NCBI GenBank assembly: GCA_022783865.1
Contig: JALFYY010000013.1
Location: forward strand, 124,001 to 188,000
Direction: 5' to 3'
DNA length: 64,000 bases
Source: Bacteroidales bacterium
GTDB lineage: Bacteria; Bacteroidota; Bacteroidia; Bacteroidales; Paludibacteraceae
The position numbers and the translations under genes were made by a program. Of the stretch, positions 10,213 to 18,239 are shown piece by piece. The notes beneath the pieces were generated by a model, which saw only the letters and a program-made list of their open reading frames with translations, ran no database searches and was not told the DNA's origin. Within the stretch, counting starts at the first letter, position 1. Each line of letters begins with the position of its first letter.

Positions 10213-10755
10213 TAACTCGGGCTCAAACCGCTTTTGCCATTTGTCGAACTGATGGACAGAGCGCTTCCCGAATTTCTCTAATTTCTTTCTCACAATCGGC
10301 AGGGGAGTCTCTTCGCCGATATGGGTCTTCGAATAGAACTTGTCGGCATAGCAGATAATCTGCTCCTCCATAGTGCGTGGCAGATAATCTCCCGGGGGAA
10401 TGGGCAAATGCCGTTGTATGATTTGTTTCATGGTGATGCCCGTTCCCGTATGCCGTCGGGCGACTTCGGCATGTCTCGGAAACCCCTCTTTCTTAAGCAA
10501 TTGGGCACCTAAGTAGCCGTGCTCTATGTATTGGTGTGTGCCATGGCAATGTATCCCCGGCGCATTGCAATAGATAATACCGATGTCGTGGAGCAATGCG
10601 GCTTCTTCTATAAATGCCAAATCCAACTTGGCGCTTGTCTGCTGCTTGGCAATACTGAGTGCCCTGCTTGCAACTTGCTGACTGTGAGCCAAAAGTAGCT
10701 CCTTGAGCTCAGGCTCAGAGGCATAATATTTGTCAATCAGTTCTATCGCGTTCAT
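10183..10755 (-). CDS. HD-domain phosphohydrolase
   Basis: 190 residues. The HD fold is seen in AHSQQVASRALSIA (His24), LLHDIG (H56-D57), the HGTHQYIEHGYLGAQLL region and RRHTGTG, in the order expected for metal-binding HD hydrolases. Substrates in this superfamily are often nucleotides or phosphoesters; none can be assigned. The ATG overlaps the stop codon of fmt (ATGA), so the two are translationally coupled. Its 3' end overlaps the DUF3078 gene by 30 bp on the opposite strand. Confidence 0.85.
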   Translation of the reverse strand: MNAIELIDKYYASEPELKELLLAHSQQVASRALSIAKQQTSAKLDLAFIEEAALLHDIGIIYCNAPGIHCHGTHQYIEHGYLGAQLLKKEGFPRHAEVARRHTGTGITMKQIIQRHLPIPPGDYLPRTMEEQIICYADKFYSKTHIGEETPLPIVRKKLEKFGKRSVHQFDKWQKRFEPELSVELMIEAD

Positions 10756-11696
10756 AGTTGGATACCGTTGAGTAGTGCTTGTGCAGTCATGCGTTTCTTG
10801 CCGGGCAGTTGCAGTTCCAATACCTCTACAAAACCGTCTTGCACGGCAATCCGTAGCCGTTTCCTGTCTTCGATAATCACCTCACCGAACGCCGAATGAT
10901 GTTCTTGCTCTATCGGACGGACAGCATAAATTTTGGCAACCTGTGGTTCGCAGTTCGGTAATCTCAGTTGGCACCAGGCGGCAGGATACGGACTCAGTCC
11001 TCGCACGAAATTATGCACTTCCCGTGCCGTTTTACGGAAATCAATCTCACAAGTCTCCTTGAATATTTTCGGTGCAGGGCGGAGTTTCTCTGCCGGAAGT
11101 TCCGGTTGCGGAACAGCATGCACATTGCCTTGGAGTATCAATTCCACAGTGCGGATTACCAATCCGGCGCCCATTACCATCAGTCGGTCGTAAACCGAGC
11201 CTACGTTCTCCTCATCCCCGATACCGATGCGTTCTTGCAGTATCATATCGCCCGTGTCAATATCGTGTTTGAGGAAGAAAGTGGTGGCGCCCGTCTCTTT
11301 TTCTCCGTTGATAATGGCCCAATTGATGGGTGCGGCACCTCTGTATTGGGGCAGTAGGGCGGCATGCAGATTGAATGTTCCCATCGGTGGCATCGCCCAT
11401 ACTACTTCCGGCAACATTCTGAAAGCCACTACTATCTGCAAATCAGCTTGCAGCGAGCGTAGTTCGTCCAAGAAAGCCTCGTCTTTCAACTTTTCGGGTT
11501 GCAGCAATCTCAGTCCTACCGCCAAGGCATATTCTTTCACGGCACTGTACTGCACCTGATGTCCTCTGCCTGCCGGTTTGTCGGGCATCGTCACAACGCC
11601 CACCACGTTATATCCCTCTTCCACCAGTCGTCTCAGGCTCTCCACGGCAAACTCCGGAGTACCCATAAACACTATTCGTAAGTCCTTTTTATCCAT
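10752..11696 (-). CDS. fmt: Methionyl-tRNA formyltransferase
   Basis: 314 residues from the ATG at 11696 (MDKKDLRIVFMGTPEFA). A longer frame reaches 11768, but its extra 24 residues are not family-like and the usual length is about 310-320. Fmt formylates initiator Met-tRNA with 10-formyl-tetrahydrofolate. The N-terminal formyltransferase fold has GTPEFA, the RGAAPINWAIINGEKETGATTFF loop and DTGDMI. The C-terminal OB-like domain begins near residue 200. An HD hydrolase gene follows with an ATGA overlap; nadK lies upstream on the same strand after 157 bp. Confidence 0.95.
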   Translation of the reverse strand: MDKKDLRIVFMGTPEFAVESLRRLVEEGYNVVGVVTMPDKPAGRGHQVQYSAVKEYALAVGLRLLQPEKLKDEAFLDELRSLQADLQIVVAFRMLPEVVWAMPPMGTFNLHAALLPQYRGAAPINWAIINGEKETGATTFFLKHDIDTGDMILQERIGIGDEENVGSVYDRLMVMGAGLVIRTVELILQGNVHAVPQPELPAEKLRPAPKIFKETCEIDFRKTAREVHNFVRGLSPYPAAWCQLRLPNCEPQVAKIYAVRPIEQEHHSAFGEVIIEDRKRLRIAVQDGFVEVLELQLPGKKRMTAQALLNGIQL

Positions 11697-11824
11697 TGTC
11701 TTTGTTCTTTGTCGGGGTGTGGGAGCACTCGTGCGGTCCTCGCCCGCAAAGAGGATAAAAGTGGGCAATTAATGCCTTATTGATTGCAATCAATGGAGTC
11801 CTCATTTCCCCCGATAATACAATA

Positions 11825-11852
11825 TTAACTATTAATTGTTAACTGTTAACTG
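11825..11852. repeat. 7-bp tandem repeat (TTAACTA/TTAACTG), 4 copies
   Basis: Four heptamers in register abut the nadK stop codon. With the preceding bases they share an 18-bp word, CAATATTAACTATTAATT, with a five-copy array at 45855-45889. Confidence 0.8.
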
Positions 11853-11853
11853 C

Positions 11854-12702
11854 TTATATTCCCCACATCAGTTTCGTTTTCAGCGAATTGATAAACGAAT
11901 GTTCTTTCGTCTGTACCACTTTGATGGTATATGGCGCTTTCTGCACATGCAGTGTCACATCGTCTTTCAGTGTCTGACTCCGTCCGTCCACCGAAATCAG
12001 GTAGCTGTGCGACCGGCTCCTGATCCTGAGGTCAATCGTCCAATCATCGGGGAATACCAATGGGCGCACGTTCAAACTGTGTGTGGCAATCGGAGAGATA
12101 ATCAGGCTTTTGGCTTGCGGCACCATTAGCGGACCGCCCACCGACAGATTATAAGCCGTTGAACCCGTTGGGGTTGAAATCAGCAATCCGTCGGCTTTGT
12201 ATGTGTGAAGAGGTTCTTCGTTGAGCATTACTTCGATGCTTATCATCGAACTCAACTCTTGTTTCATCACCGCTATTTCGTTCAGTCCGAAGGGCGTCTC
12301 GATGTGACCGCCGGCTGAGCAGGTTACTTGTAGTAGCGACCGTTGTTCTATCATGTAATCGTTCTGTACTAATTGGTCGCAGATCCGGTCAACGTCGGAG
12401 GTCTGTACATCGGCAAGAAAACCGAGGTGACCGCAGTTGATACCTAAGATTGGGATATTCTTGTCGCCGATTTGCGAAGCGGTATAGAGAAAAGTGCCGT
12501 CGCCGCCTACTGATAGGGCGAAATCCACGTCAGTGGCAGTGTCATGCGTGAATGGAGGATACGTGTCTCTTAGGTTCATCTCGTCCCGAAGTTCCTGTGC
12601 GAGTAGTACTTCCACGCCTCTTTGTTGCATAAATTCAAGTATATGATCCACTTCCTGTAGGGTGGTCTTTTTGTACCAATTGCCGAAAATTGCTATCTTC
12701 AT
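11854..12702 (-). CDS. nadK: NAD kinase
   Basis: 282 residues. NadK phosphorylates NAD to NADP in the cytoplasm. Diagnostic features are the GGDGT motif at residues 66-70, GINCGHLGFLA, the NE dyad (GLNEIAV), and the substrate loop DGLLISTPTGSTAYNLSVGGP, followed by the beta-rich C-terminal domain. A TATCTTTG -7 box lies about 25 bp upstream of the ATG on this strand (12726-12733). Its stop codon touches a heptamer repeat array. Confidence 0.97.
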   Translation of the reverse strand: MKIAIFGNWYKKTTLQEVDHILEFMQQRGVEVLLAQELRDEMNLRDTYPPFTHDTATDVDFALSVGGDGTFLYTASQIGDKNIPILGINCGHLGFLADVQTSDVDRICDQLVQNDYMIEQRSLLQVTCSAGGHIETPFGLNEIAVMKQELSSMISIEVMLNEEPLHTYKADGLLISTPTGSTAYNLSVGGPLMVPQAKSLIISPIATHSLNVRPLVFPDDWTIDLRIRSRSHSYLISVDGRSQTLKDDVTLHVQKAPYTIKVVQTKEHSFINSLKTKLMWGI

Positions 12703-12725
12703 GGTGCTGTCTGTTTGTTCTGCTG

Positions 12726-12733
12726 CAAAGATA
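12726..12733 (-). promoter_or_regulatory. -7 box of the nadK promoter
   Basis: TATCTTTG on the minus strand, about 24 bp before the nadK ATG. No clear TTG lies 19-20 bp further upstream. Confidence 0.5.
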
Positions 12734-12816
12734 CGAATTATTTGTGAATTGACCGCACTCTCTCCTATAATTGTCAGATTGTATAATTGTTCGATTGTCT
12801 ATACACTTTCCTACCG

Positions 12817-12871
12817 TTATTTGGTGATTATTTGGTGATTATTTGGTGATTACTTGGTGATTACTTGGTGA
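12817..12871 (+). repeat. 11-bp tandem array, family D (TTATTTGGTGA), 5 copies
   Basis: Five copies in perfect 11-bp register: TTATTTGGTGA three times, then TTACTTGGTGA twice. The core GGTGATTA reappears, inverted, in the array at 37193-37258. It lies in the 474-bp gap between nadK and tRNA-Asp, which holds three arrays, a palindrome and a dispersed 15-mer but no gene. Confidence 0.95.
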
Positions 12872-12907
12872 TTCAGCTACCCATACGCATCCCTTGTGCT
12901 ACCAACT

Positions 12908-12940
12908 CCCGTAGCATCCCCGTACCACACCCGTAGCATT
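12908..12940 (+). repeat. 11-bp tandem array, family C (CCCGTASCATY), 3 copies
   Basis: CCCGTAGCATC, CCCGTACCACA and CCCGTAGCATT follow one another without gaps. The unit is nearly the same as CCCGTACCATT at 45906-45949. The array passes directly into the family E array at 12941. Confidence 0.85.
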
Positions 12941-12984
12941 ATGGGACTTGCATGGGACTTGTATGGGCTTTGCATGGGCTTCAA
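12941..12984 (+). repeat. 11-bp tandem array, family E (ATGGGACTTGC), 4 copies
   Basis: Four units in 11-bp register, starting ATGGGACTTGC and drifting to ATGGGCTTCAA. The register is continuous with the preceding family C array: two unrelated units joined in the same phase. Confidence 0.85.
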
Positions 12985-12991
12985 TAATGCC

Positions 12992-13018
12992 TTTGTAGAG
13001 CCGGAGCATGCTCCGGCT
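12992..13018 (+). repeat. REP-like palindrome with TTGTAGAG head
   Basis: TTTGTAGAG leads into a perfect 20-bp palindrome at 12999-13018 (half-site AGCCGGAGCA). The same head and palindrome architecture occurs at 28177-28204 (minus) and 45684-45708 (plus) with a different half-site. It resembles REP elements; no REP-associated transposase is in the window. Confidence 0.7.
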
Positions 13019-13090
13019 GAATTGTTCGATACTGAGAAATGAATGGCTGTTAATGGAGAACCGAATTGTCAATCGCAAATTGTAAATAGG

Positions 13091-13105
13091 TAGGGCTTGT
13101 CCGGT
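13091..13105 (+). repeat. Dispersed 15-bp word TAGGGCTTGTCCGGT
   Basis: An identical copy is at 45781-45795. Both are preceded by AAATTGT-type AT-rich sequence and lie next to 11-bp arrays and a REP-like palindrome. Confidence 0.65.
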
Positions 13106-13176
13106 AAATCATAAATACTGTTTTGTTCTTTGTCCACACAAAAAAAGAAGCTATTCTCATAACTTCTTTTCTTCAG

Positions 13177-13250
13177 CGGTGCGGACGAGACTCGAACTCG
13201 CGACCCCATGCGTGACAGGCATGTATTCTAACCAGCTGAACTACCGCACC
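13177..13250 (-). tRNA. tRNA-Asp (GTC)
   Basis: On the minus strand the 74-nt sequence folds as a cloverleaf: acceptor GGTGCGG with CCGCACC, anticodon stem CATGC/GCATG with loop CTGTCAC (anticodon GTC), and T-loop GTTCGAGTC. The discriminator is G. CCA is not encoded, unlike the tRNA-Val at 43111. Confidence 0.97.
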
Positions 13251-13287
13251 AACTTTTGTGCTAAGGTGTTGCCCTTATTTGCGGGTG

Positions 13288-13317
13288 CAAAGGTACACCA
13301 AACTTTTTATTCTCGCA
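13288..13317 (-). promoter_or_regulatory. Promoter of tRNA-Asp
   Basis: On the minus strand a TTG (13315-13317) is followed after 19 bp by TACCTTTG (13288-13295), about 38 bp upstream of the tRNA. Confidence 0.65.
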
Positions 13318-13507
13318 AGAGATTCCAAGAAAAAAGTTGCACTTTTCTTTCCGTTTTCCGCTTTCTTGTTGATAAGTAACAGGTTACTGACGCAACTTTT
13401 TTGCATATTTCCCTTTTTTGTTGTGCTTGCTCTGCTCTGCCACCAACCTCTCATACGCAATAAATACGCTGTAAATCCCAAAATCCGACACTTTTCTTTG
13501 GTTTTCT

Positions 13508-13538
13508 TTTCCAGTTCGGAATATATTTCGTACCTTTG
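13508..13538 (+). promoter_or_regulatory. Promoter of the phosphodiester glycosidase gene
   Basis: The TACCTTTG -7 box at 13531-13538 has a T-rich upstream element near 13508. The ATG of the next gene is at 13614, giving a leader of roughly 70 nt. Confidence 0.55.
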
Positions 13539-13613
13539 TGCGTGGATGTCTGACCAATGCCCTGCAAATGGCAGACAATCCGTACGCATATACCTTAAAT
13601 ACAACATACAACC

Positions 13614-16061
13614 ATGAAACCTCTCTCTCTCTTTTGCCTTTCCTTGCTGGCATCAGTAAGCTTATGGGCACAATCTTCCACCATTGATATCAATGGTACT
13701 TCCTATCCTGTTGATACGACTATGCAATATCAGGCGGGTCCCGGTGTGTGGCACACACGCTTCACTGTCAATAAGAATGGTACCAAGCACAACCTCTATC
13801 TTCTTGAGGTGGACCTTGCCAATCCGTATAATACGGTAGAGGAATACCAGTCGCAGAGCGAAATGGGCAAAACCGAAACCATGGCAAGTGCTTACCGCGT
13901 TTTGGACGCAGAGAACCACCGCACTATCGGTGGTGTCAATTGTAATTTCTGGATAGTTCCTGCTAACATCAATGGTGATAAATTGCTTGATGGCTGTCTT
14001 GGTCAGCCCTTTTCGGCTACAGCACGCAATGGCGTTCTCGTTGGTAATCCCGACGGATGGATGTGGGGTGCCGCCGGAATGGTAATGATTGACGAAAACA
14101 AACAGGTGCAGATCGACCATATGGCATTCGACGGTGTTGTCACTGTTGGTGAACAACGCTATGCTATTCGTGAAGTCAACCGTTCCCGTGTTACTCCCAA
14201 TGCCGATGAGATTTCTCTCTTCAATCATTATTTGGGTAAAACGCCTACTCGGGCTACTTCGGGTATAGAAGTCGTTTTCAGTATCAATGATTGGAAAATC
14301 AATAGCGACTTGGCTTGCGAAGTCGTGGATATCAATACTACCGGCGGAACGGTAATCGCTGAGGGAATGGGAGCCTTGCAAGGCTTGGGCGAAGGACAAA
14401 CCTTCCTCTCTCAATTGAAGAAAGGTGATAAGTTCACGCTCAACCTTGGTGTCTTCTCTACCAACCAACCCGACTATCGGCCGGATATCCGGCAAATGGT
14501 AACGGGCAATGGTCTGTTGATGAAGAACGGTGTACTCACCGACCGCAATACCAATGATGGTTATAATAATCAGAACTATCCCCGTACTCTTATGGCAACC
14601 GATGATACCCACAACCGCTTCTATATGCTTGTAGCCGAAAAGCCGGGTATGTTTACTGCCGATATGTGCGGTATCCTCAAGAACTGCGGTGCTACCTTTG
14701 CTGCCGGATTGGACGGTGGCGGTAGTGCACAGATGTGTCTCGATGGCGCTGTCATCAATCCTACTACCGAAGGTGTTCCCCGTGCCGTAGCCAACTCTTT
14801 CTGGGTCTTCTCTACCGCTCCCGATGACGATTATGCTACCCGTATAGCACCGCTTACTCCTACTTTGGTGTTGCCTAAATATGGTGCTTTCATGCCGCAG
14901 TTCTATTGCTACAATCAATACGATGTCCTCCTGTCCAAAGGCTTTACCGATGTACAGTTGTCTTGCGATGAAACTACAGGATATATCACTGAAGATGGCA
15001 AATTTATCTGCCTTGGTGATGGCGTTCTCCATGCCTCCTATCAAGGAGCCACTGTTGATATGCAAGTGAAAGCTGTTACCGATGCCAAGTTCTTTATCCG
15101 TTTGGATAGCGTTTTCGTTTCCGATGATACCGACTATGCTATACAAGTACAAGCCGTTGCCGAAGGCAACCTGGTTGACCTTACTCCCGATGTGCTTAAA
15201 TGGACGGTAGCTGACCCTGCTGTCTGCACCGTATCTGATAAGGGTGTGCTCAACGGATTGCACAATGGCTCAACATGGGTATATGCCGAGATGGGCGGAA
15301 ACACCGACTCTATCCTCGTTTATGTGGAAATACCCGAAACCAAACCTCTCCTTTGGACCAATATGGCGGAAGCCGAAACGTTGTGGGATGTTGATATATC
15401 CTCTTCTTGGAAACCGGTATTCTCTGTCAACGGCGAAAACCAAACCCTGCTCACTTTCAACTATTCTATCGGACGCAAAGCCTCTATCAAGTTCACAATG
15501 AATACTCCCCTCTATAGTTTGCCGCGCTATATGGAGTTGCGTTTCAATCCCGGAGATGTAGTGTTTGAAAGAGTCATCACATCTCTTTCGGCAAACAATG
15601 GTGTGCAATCCTTCGTACAAAACGATACTGCTTTTGTACTCAACGAAAACAACCATGTTATAATCGATATACAAAAACTCCTTTCTTCCGATGACATTGC
15701 TATCTACCCTGTTCAACTCAATTATATCAACATGATGGTCAATAAGGCGAATGGTGTTATGCAGAATCGTGAATATACCGTCACTTTCGATGGCATCTAT
15801 CTGCACTATGGAGAAATCTCTGTCGGTTTCGACGGCATTACTGCGCCTTCGTTTATGGTTTATCCCAATCCTGCAGAAAACATACTCAATATCATGGGAT
15901 TGCCTGATACTCCTGTCGAGGCACGGCTCTACGACTTGCAAGGACATCTTTTGTTGCAGACCGTTTTGCAAGGCAACGGACAAATCAATGTGGAGCAGCT
16001 CTCGCAAGGAAACTACCTGCTCAAAATCGGTACGGAAACACTGAAACTTATACGTAAATAA
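13614..16061 (+). CDS. T9SS-exported phosphodiester glycosidase (NAGPA/DUF2233) family protein
   Basis: 815 residues. Signal peptide about 1-19 (SLWAQ). The NAGPA-like domain covers about 55-400: the VNCNFWI segment, TGNGLLMKNG, YPRTLMATD, and the signature GLDGGGSAQM near 365-374. The family includes mammalian uncovering enzyme (N-acetylglucosamine-1-phosphodiester alpha-N-acetylglucosaminidase). Bacterial members hydrolyse sugar phosphodiesters; the substrate here is unknown. An Ig-like BIG2-type segment (about 490-570), a conserved lectin-like domain (about 575-735) shared with the protein at 1-785, and a T9SS sorting domain (about 740-815, VYPNPAENILNI) follow. The AmpG-like permease gene starts 10 bp downstream, so the two are probably co-transcribed, which hints at wall-fragment metabolism. 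Confidence 0.85.
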   Translation: MKPLSLFCLSLLASVSLWAQSSTIDINGTSYPVDTTMQYQAGPGVWHTRFTVNKNGTKHNLYLLEVDLANPYNTVEEYQSQSEMGKTETMASAYRVLDAENHRTIGGVNCNFWIVPANINGDKLLDGCLGQPFSATARNGVLVGNPDGWMWGAAGMVMIDENKQVQIDHMAFDGVVTVGEQRYAIREVNRSRVTPNADEISLFNHYLGKTPTRATSGIEVVFSINDWKINSDLACEVVDINTTGGTVIAEGMGALQGLGEGQTFLSQLKKGDKFTLNLGVFSTNQPDYRPDIRQMVTGNGLLMKNGVLTDRNTNDGYNNQNYPRTLMATDDTHNRFYMLVAEKPGMFTADMCGILKNCGATFAAGLDGGGSAQMCLDGAVINPTTEGVPRAVANSFWVFSTAPDDDYATRIAPLTPTLVLPKYGAFMPQFYCYNQYDVLLSKGFTDVQLSCDETTGYITEDGKFICLGDGVLHASYQGATVDMQVKAVTDAKFFIRLDSVFVSDDTDYAIQVQAVAEGNLVDLTPDVLKWTVADPAVCTVSDKGVLNGLHNGSTWVYAEMGGNTDSILVYVEIPETKPLLWTNMAEAETLWDVDISSSWKPVFSVNGENQTLLTFNYSIGRKASIKFTMNTPLYSLPRYMELRFNPGDVVFERVITSLSANNGVQSFVQNDTAFVLNENNHVIIDIQKLLSSDDIAIYPVQLNYINMMVNKANGVMQNREYTVTFDGIYLHYGEISVGFDGITAPSFMVYPNPAENILNIMGLPDTPVEARLYDLQGHLLLQTVLQGNGQINVEQLSQGNYLLKIGTETLKLIRK

Positions 16062-16071
16062 TTAACTCCTT

Positions 16072-17397
16072 ATGAAAAACCAACAGAAAAACATCTCACC
16101 CTGGCTTTGGGTGCCTACGCTCTATTTTGCAGAAGGTATTCCCTATTTCCTTGTAAACAACATCTCAGTTATGATGTTCACCCGTATGGGTGTACCCAAC
16201 GGACAGATGGCGCTTTTCACTTCGTTGCTCTATCTGCCTTGGGCTATCAAACCGCTGTGGAGTCCTTTCGTCGATATCCTCAAAACCAAACGCTGGTGGA
16301 TTATCACCATGCAAATACTCATGACGGCAGCTTTCATTCTGCTTACGCTTACTATTCCGCATCCCGATGCGGCTACTATTGCAGCCGGTGAAACGTCGAT
16401 CTCGCTCTTTACCGTCATGCTTGTTCTCTTCTTTATTACCGCATTTGCTTCCGCTACGCACGATATTGCTGCCGACGGCTTCTATATGCTGGCACTTACG
16501 CAACACCTGCAAGCCGCTTTCGTGGGTGCACGTTCTGTGTTCTACCGTCTCTCCAGTATCTTCGGACAAGGCGTGTTGCTCGTTATTGCCGGACTTTTGG
16601 AAACCCATACGGGCAATATTCCTTTGGCATGGCAACTCACATTGCTCATTACTTCCATCCTGTTTGCACTCCTCAGTTTGTGGCATACTTTCTTCCTGCC
16701 TAAACCGCAGACCGACAAGTCGTCGCTCGAAGGAAAACAACAATCCGCTGTTGCTATTCTCCGTGAGTTCGGACGCACCTTTGTCACTTATTTCCGCAAA
16801 CCAGGTATCTGGCTCGCTATGATTTTCATGCTTGTCTATCGTCTGCCCGAAGCTTTCCTTATTAAGATGATCAATCCCTTCTTGGTTGCCGATATGGAAA
16901 AAGGTGGATTGGGATTGGCTACCGAAACGGTGGGTGTCGTCTATGGTACGATAGGTGTCGCTTTCTTGATGCTCGGTGGTATCTTGGGCGGTATCTATGC
17001 TTCGCGCGTCGGTTTGCGCAAGTCGCTTTGGTGGATGGCTGCCTGTATGACGTTGCCTTGCTTGAGTTTCGTCTATCTTTCGATGGTCCAACCCGTCAAT
17101 TTGGTATGGATCAGCATTGCCATTGCTATCGAGCAGTTCGGCTATGGCTTCGGTTTCACTGCATACATGCTTTATATGATGTATTTCTCCGAAGGCGAGT
17201 TCAAGACGGCGCACTATGCTATCTGCACCGCCTTTATGGCACTCTCCATGATGATACCGGGCGCTGTGGCAGGCTATATCCAGGAAGCTATCGGCTATCA
17301 GAGTTTCTTCTGGATGGTTATCGCATGCTGTGCCGCCACACTTATAGTCACCTTCTTTGTTGACCGCCAGGTTGACCCTGACTACGGCAAGAAATAA
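16072..17397 (+). CDS. MFS permease of the AmpG (muropeptide/PAT) type
   Basis: 441 residues with about 12 membrane helices. The N-terminus, WVPTLYFAEGIPYFLVNNISVMMF, with LYLPWAIKPLWSPFVD after helix 2, is typical of AmpG and acetyl-CoA (PAT) transporter relatives, and a second-half EQFGYGFGFTAYMLYMMYFSEGEFKTAHYAICTAFMALSMMIPG segment fits AmpG. AmpG imports GlcNAc-anhydro-muropeptides for wall recycling. Bacteroidota carry several such homologues, so substrate assignment is tentative. It starts 10 bp after the secreted glycosidase and is followed by a strong hairpin terminator. Confidence 0.8.
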   Translation: MKNQQKNISPWLWVPTLYFAEGIPYFLVNNISVMMFTRMGVPNGQMALFTSLLYLPWAIKPLWSPFVDILKTKRWWIITMQILMTAAFILLTLTIPHPDAATIAAGETSISLFTVMLVLFFITAFASATHDIAADGFYMLALTQHLQAAFVGARSVFYRLSSIFGQGVLLVIAGLLETHTGNIPLAWQLTLLITSILFALLSLWHTFFLPKPQTDKSSLEGKQQSAVAILREFGRTFVTYFRKPGIWLAMIFMLVYRLPEAFLIKMINPFLVADMEKGGLGLATETVGVVYGTIGVAFLMLGGILGGIYASRVGLRKSLWWMAACMTLPCLSFVYLSMVQPVNLVWISIAIAIEQFGYGFGFTAYMLYMMYFSEGEFKTAHYAICTAFMALSMMIPGAVAGYIQEAIGYQSFFWMVIACCAATLIVTFFVDRQVDPDYGKK

Positions 17398-17417
17398 GGT
17401 CTCTCTTTCAAATACGG

Positions 17418-17460
17418 AACATAGCGGGATGAAAAAATAGTATCTCGCTATGTTTCTGTT
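17418..17460 (+). terminator. Terminator after the AmpG-like permease gene
   Basis: A 13-bp stem (17418-17430 with 17442-17454, one G-T pair) with an 11-nt A-rich loop is followed by TTCTGTTT. It separates this unit from the pssA promoter. Confidence 0.7.
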
Positions 17461-17490
17461 TGGCAATATGCAATATTTATTGTATCTTTG
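17460..17490 (+). promoter_or_regulatory. Promoter of pssA
   Basis: TTG at 17460-17462, a 20-bp spacer, and TATCTTTG at 17483-17490. It places transcription start near 17497 and excludes the longer open frame that begins at 17460. Confidence 0.7.
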
Positions 17491-17516
17491 CTCCCAATAA
17501 TTGTATATGGAATAAT

Positions 17517-18230
17517 ATGAAAAAGCACATTCCTAATATGCTCACTTGTTGCAATCTGCTCTGTGGGGCTGTGGCAACCTATATGGCAACGCAAGAACGC
17601 TTTCTGTTGGCGTTTATGCTCATCATCTTGGCGGCTGTCTTCGATTTTCTCGACGGCTTTGTGGCGCGTTTGCTGCGTGTCAGTTCGCCTATCGGTAAGG
17701 AGCTCGACTCTTTGGCGGATGACATCACTTTCGGACTTGCACCCGCTACGATGCTGTGCGTATTGCTTCGCCCTGCACTCGGATGGTGGAGCCTGTTGGC
17801 ATTCTTGATGGCTGCAGCATCAGCATTGCGCCTTGCCAAGTTCAATGTGGACGAACGGCAAACCTCTTCCTTTATCGGTCTTGCTACGCCTGCCAATGCA
17901 ATCTTCTGGGGGGCGCTTGTCGCTGTGATGGCACCTATGACGCCCGTTGTGCTGAATCCGCCTTTTGCTTGGGTGTATCTCGGGCTGTCGCTCGTGAGTT
18001 GCTGGCTGCTCAATGCCGAGATACCTTTCTTCTCGCTCAAGTTCCATGGCTTTGCCTGGAAACAGCATCGCTTGCAGTATATCTTCCTGATTGTATCACT
18101 CCTGTTTGTACTCTTGTTCGGTGCGATGGCATGGGTGGCACACAATGTAATATTGCTTGTCTTTGCCGGAGCGGTATGCGTGGCGTGGTATGTTGTTCTT
18201 AACCTCTTTGTGTTTATTCTCAAACAATAA
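17517..18230 (+). CDS. pssA: CDP-diacylglycerol--serine O-phosphatidyltransferase
   Basis: 237 residues from the ATG at 17517 (MKKHIPNMLTCCNLLCG). The promoter at 17460-17490 rules out an upstream start. The CDP-alcohol phosphatidyltransferase signature is complete: D46-G47-x2-A50-R51-x8-G60-x3-D64-x3-D68. Six or more hydrophobic helices place it in the inner membrane. The N-terminal NxxT-type segment and the pattern FGLAPA after the motif fit PssA, which makes phosphatidylserine, the precursor of phosphatidylethanolamine. A psd gene is not in the window. The secreted endonuclease gene starts 9 bp later. Confidence 0.9.
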   Translation: MKKHIPNMLTCCNLLCGAVATYMATQERFLLAFMLIILAAVFDFLDGFVARLLRVSSPIGKELDSLADDITFGLAPATMLCVLLRPALGWWSLLAFLMAAASALRLAKFNVDERQTSSFIGLATPANAIFWGALVAVMAPMTPVVLNPPFAWVYLGLSLVSCWLLNAEIPFFSLKFHGFAWKQHRLQYIFLIVSLLFVLLFGAMAWVAHNVILLVFAGAVCVAWYVVLNLFVFILKQ

Positions 18231-18239
18231 TACGCCGCT

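Noticed and set aside
11697..11768. 24-residue extension of Fmt
   Set aside because: The extra residues are not family-like and the 314-residue protein has the normal length.
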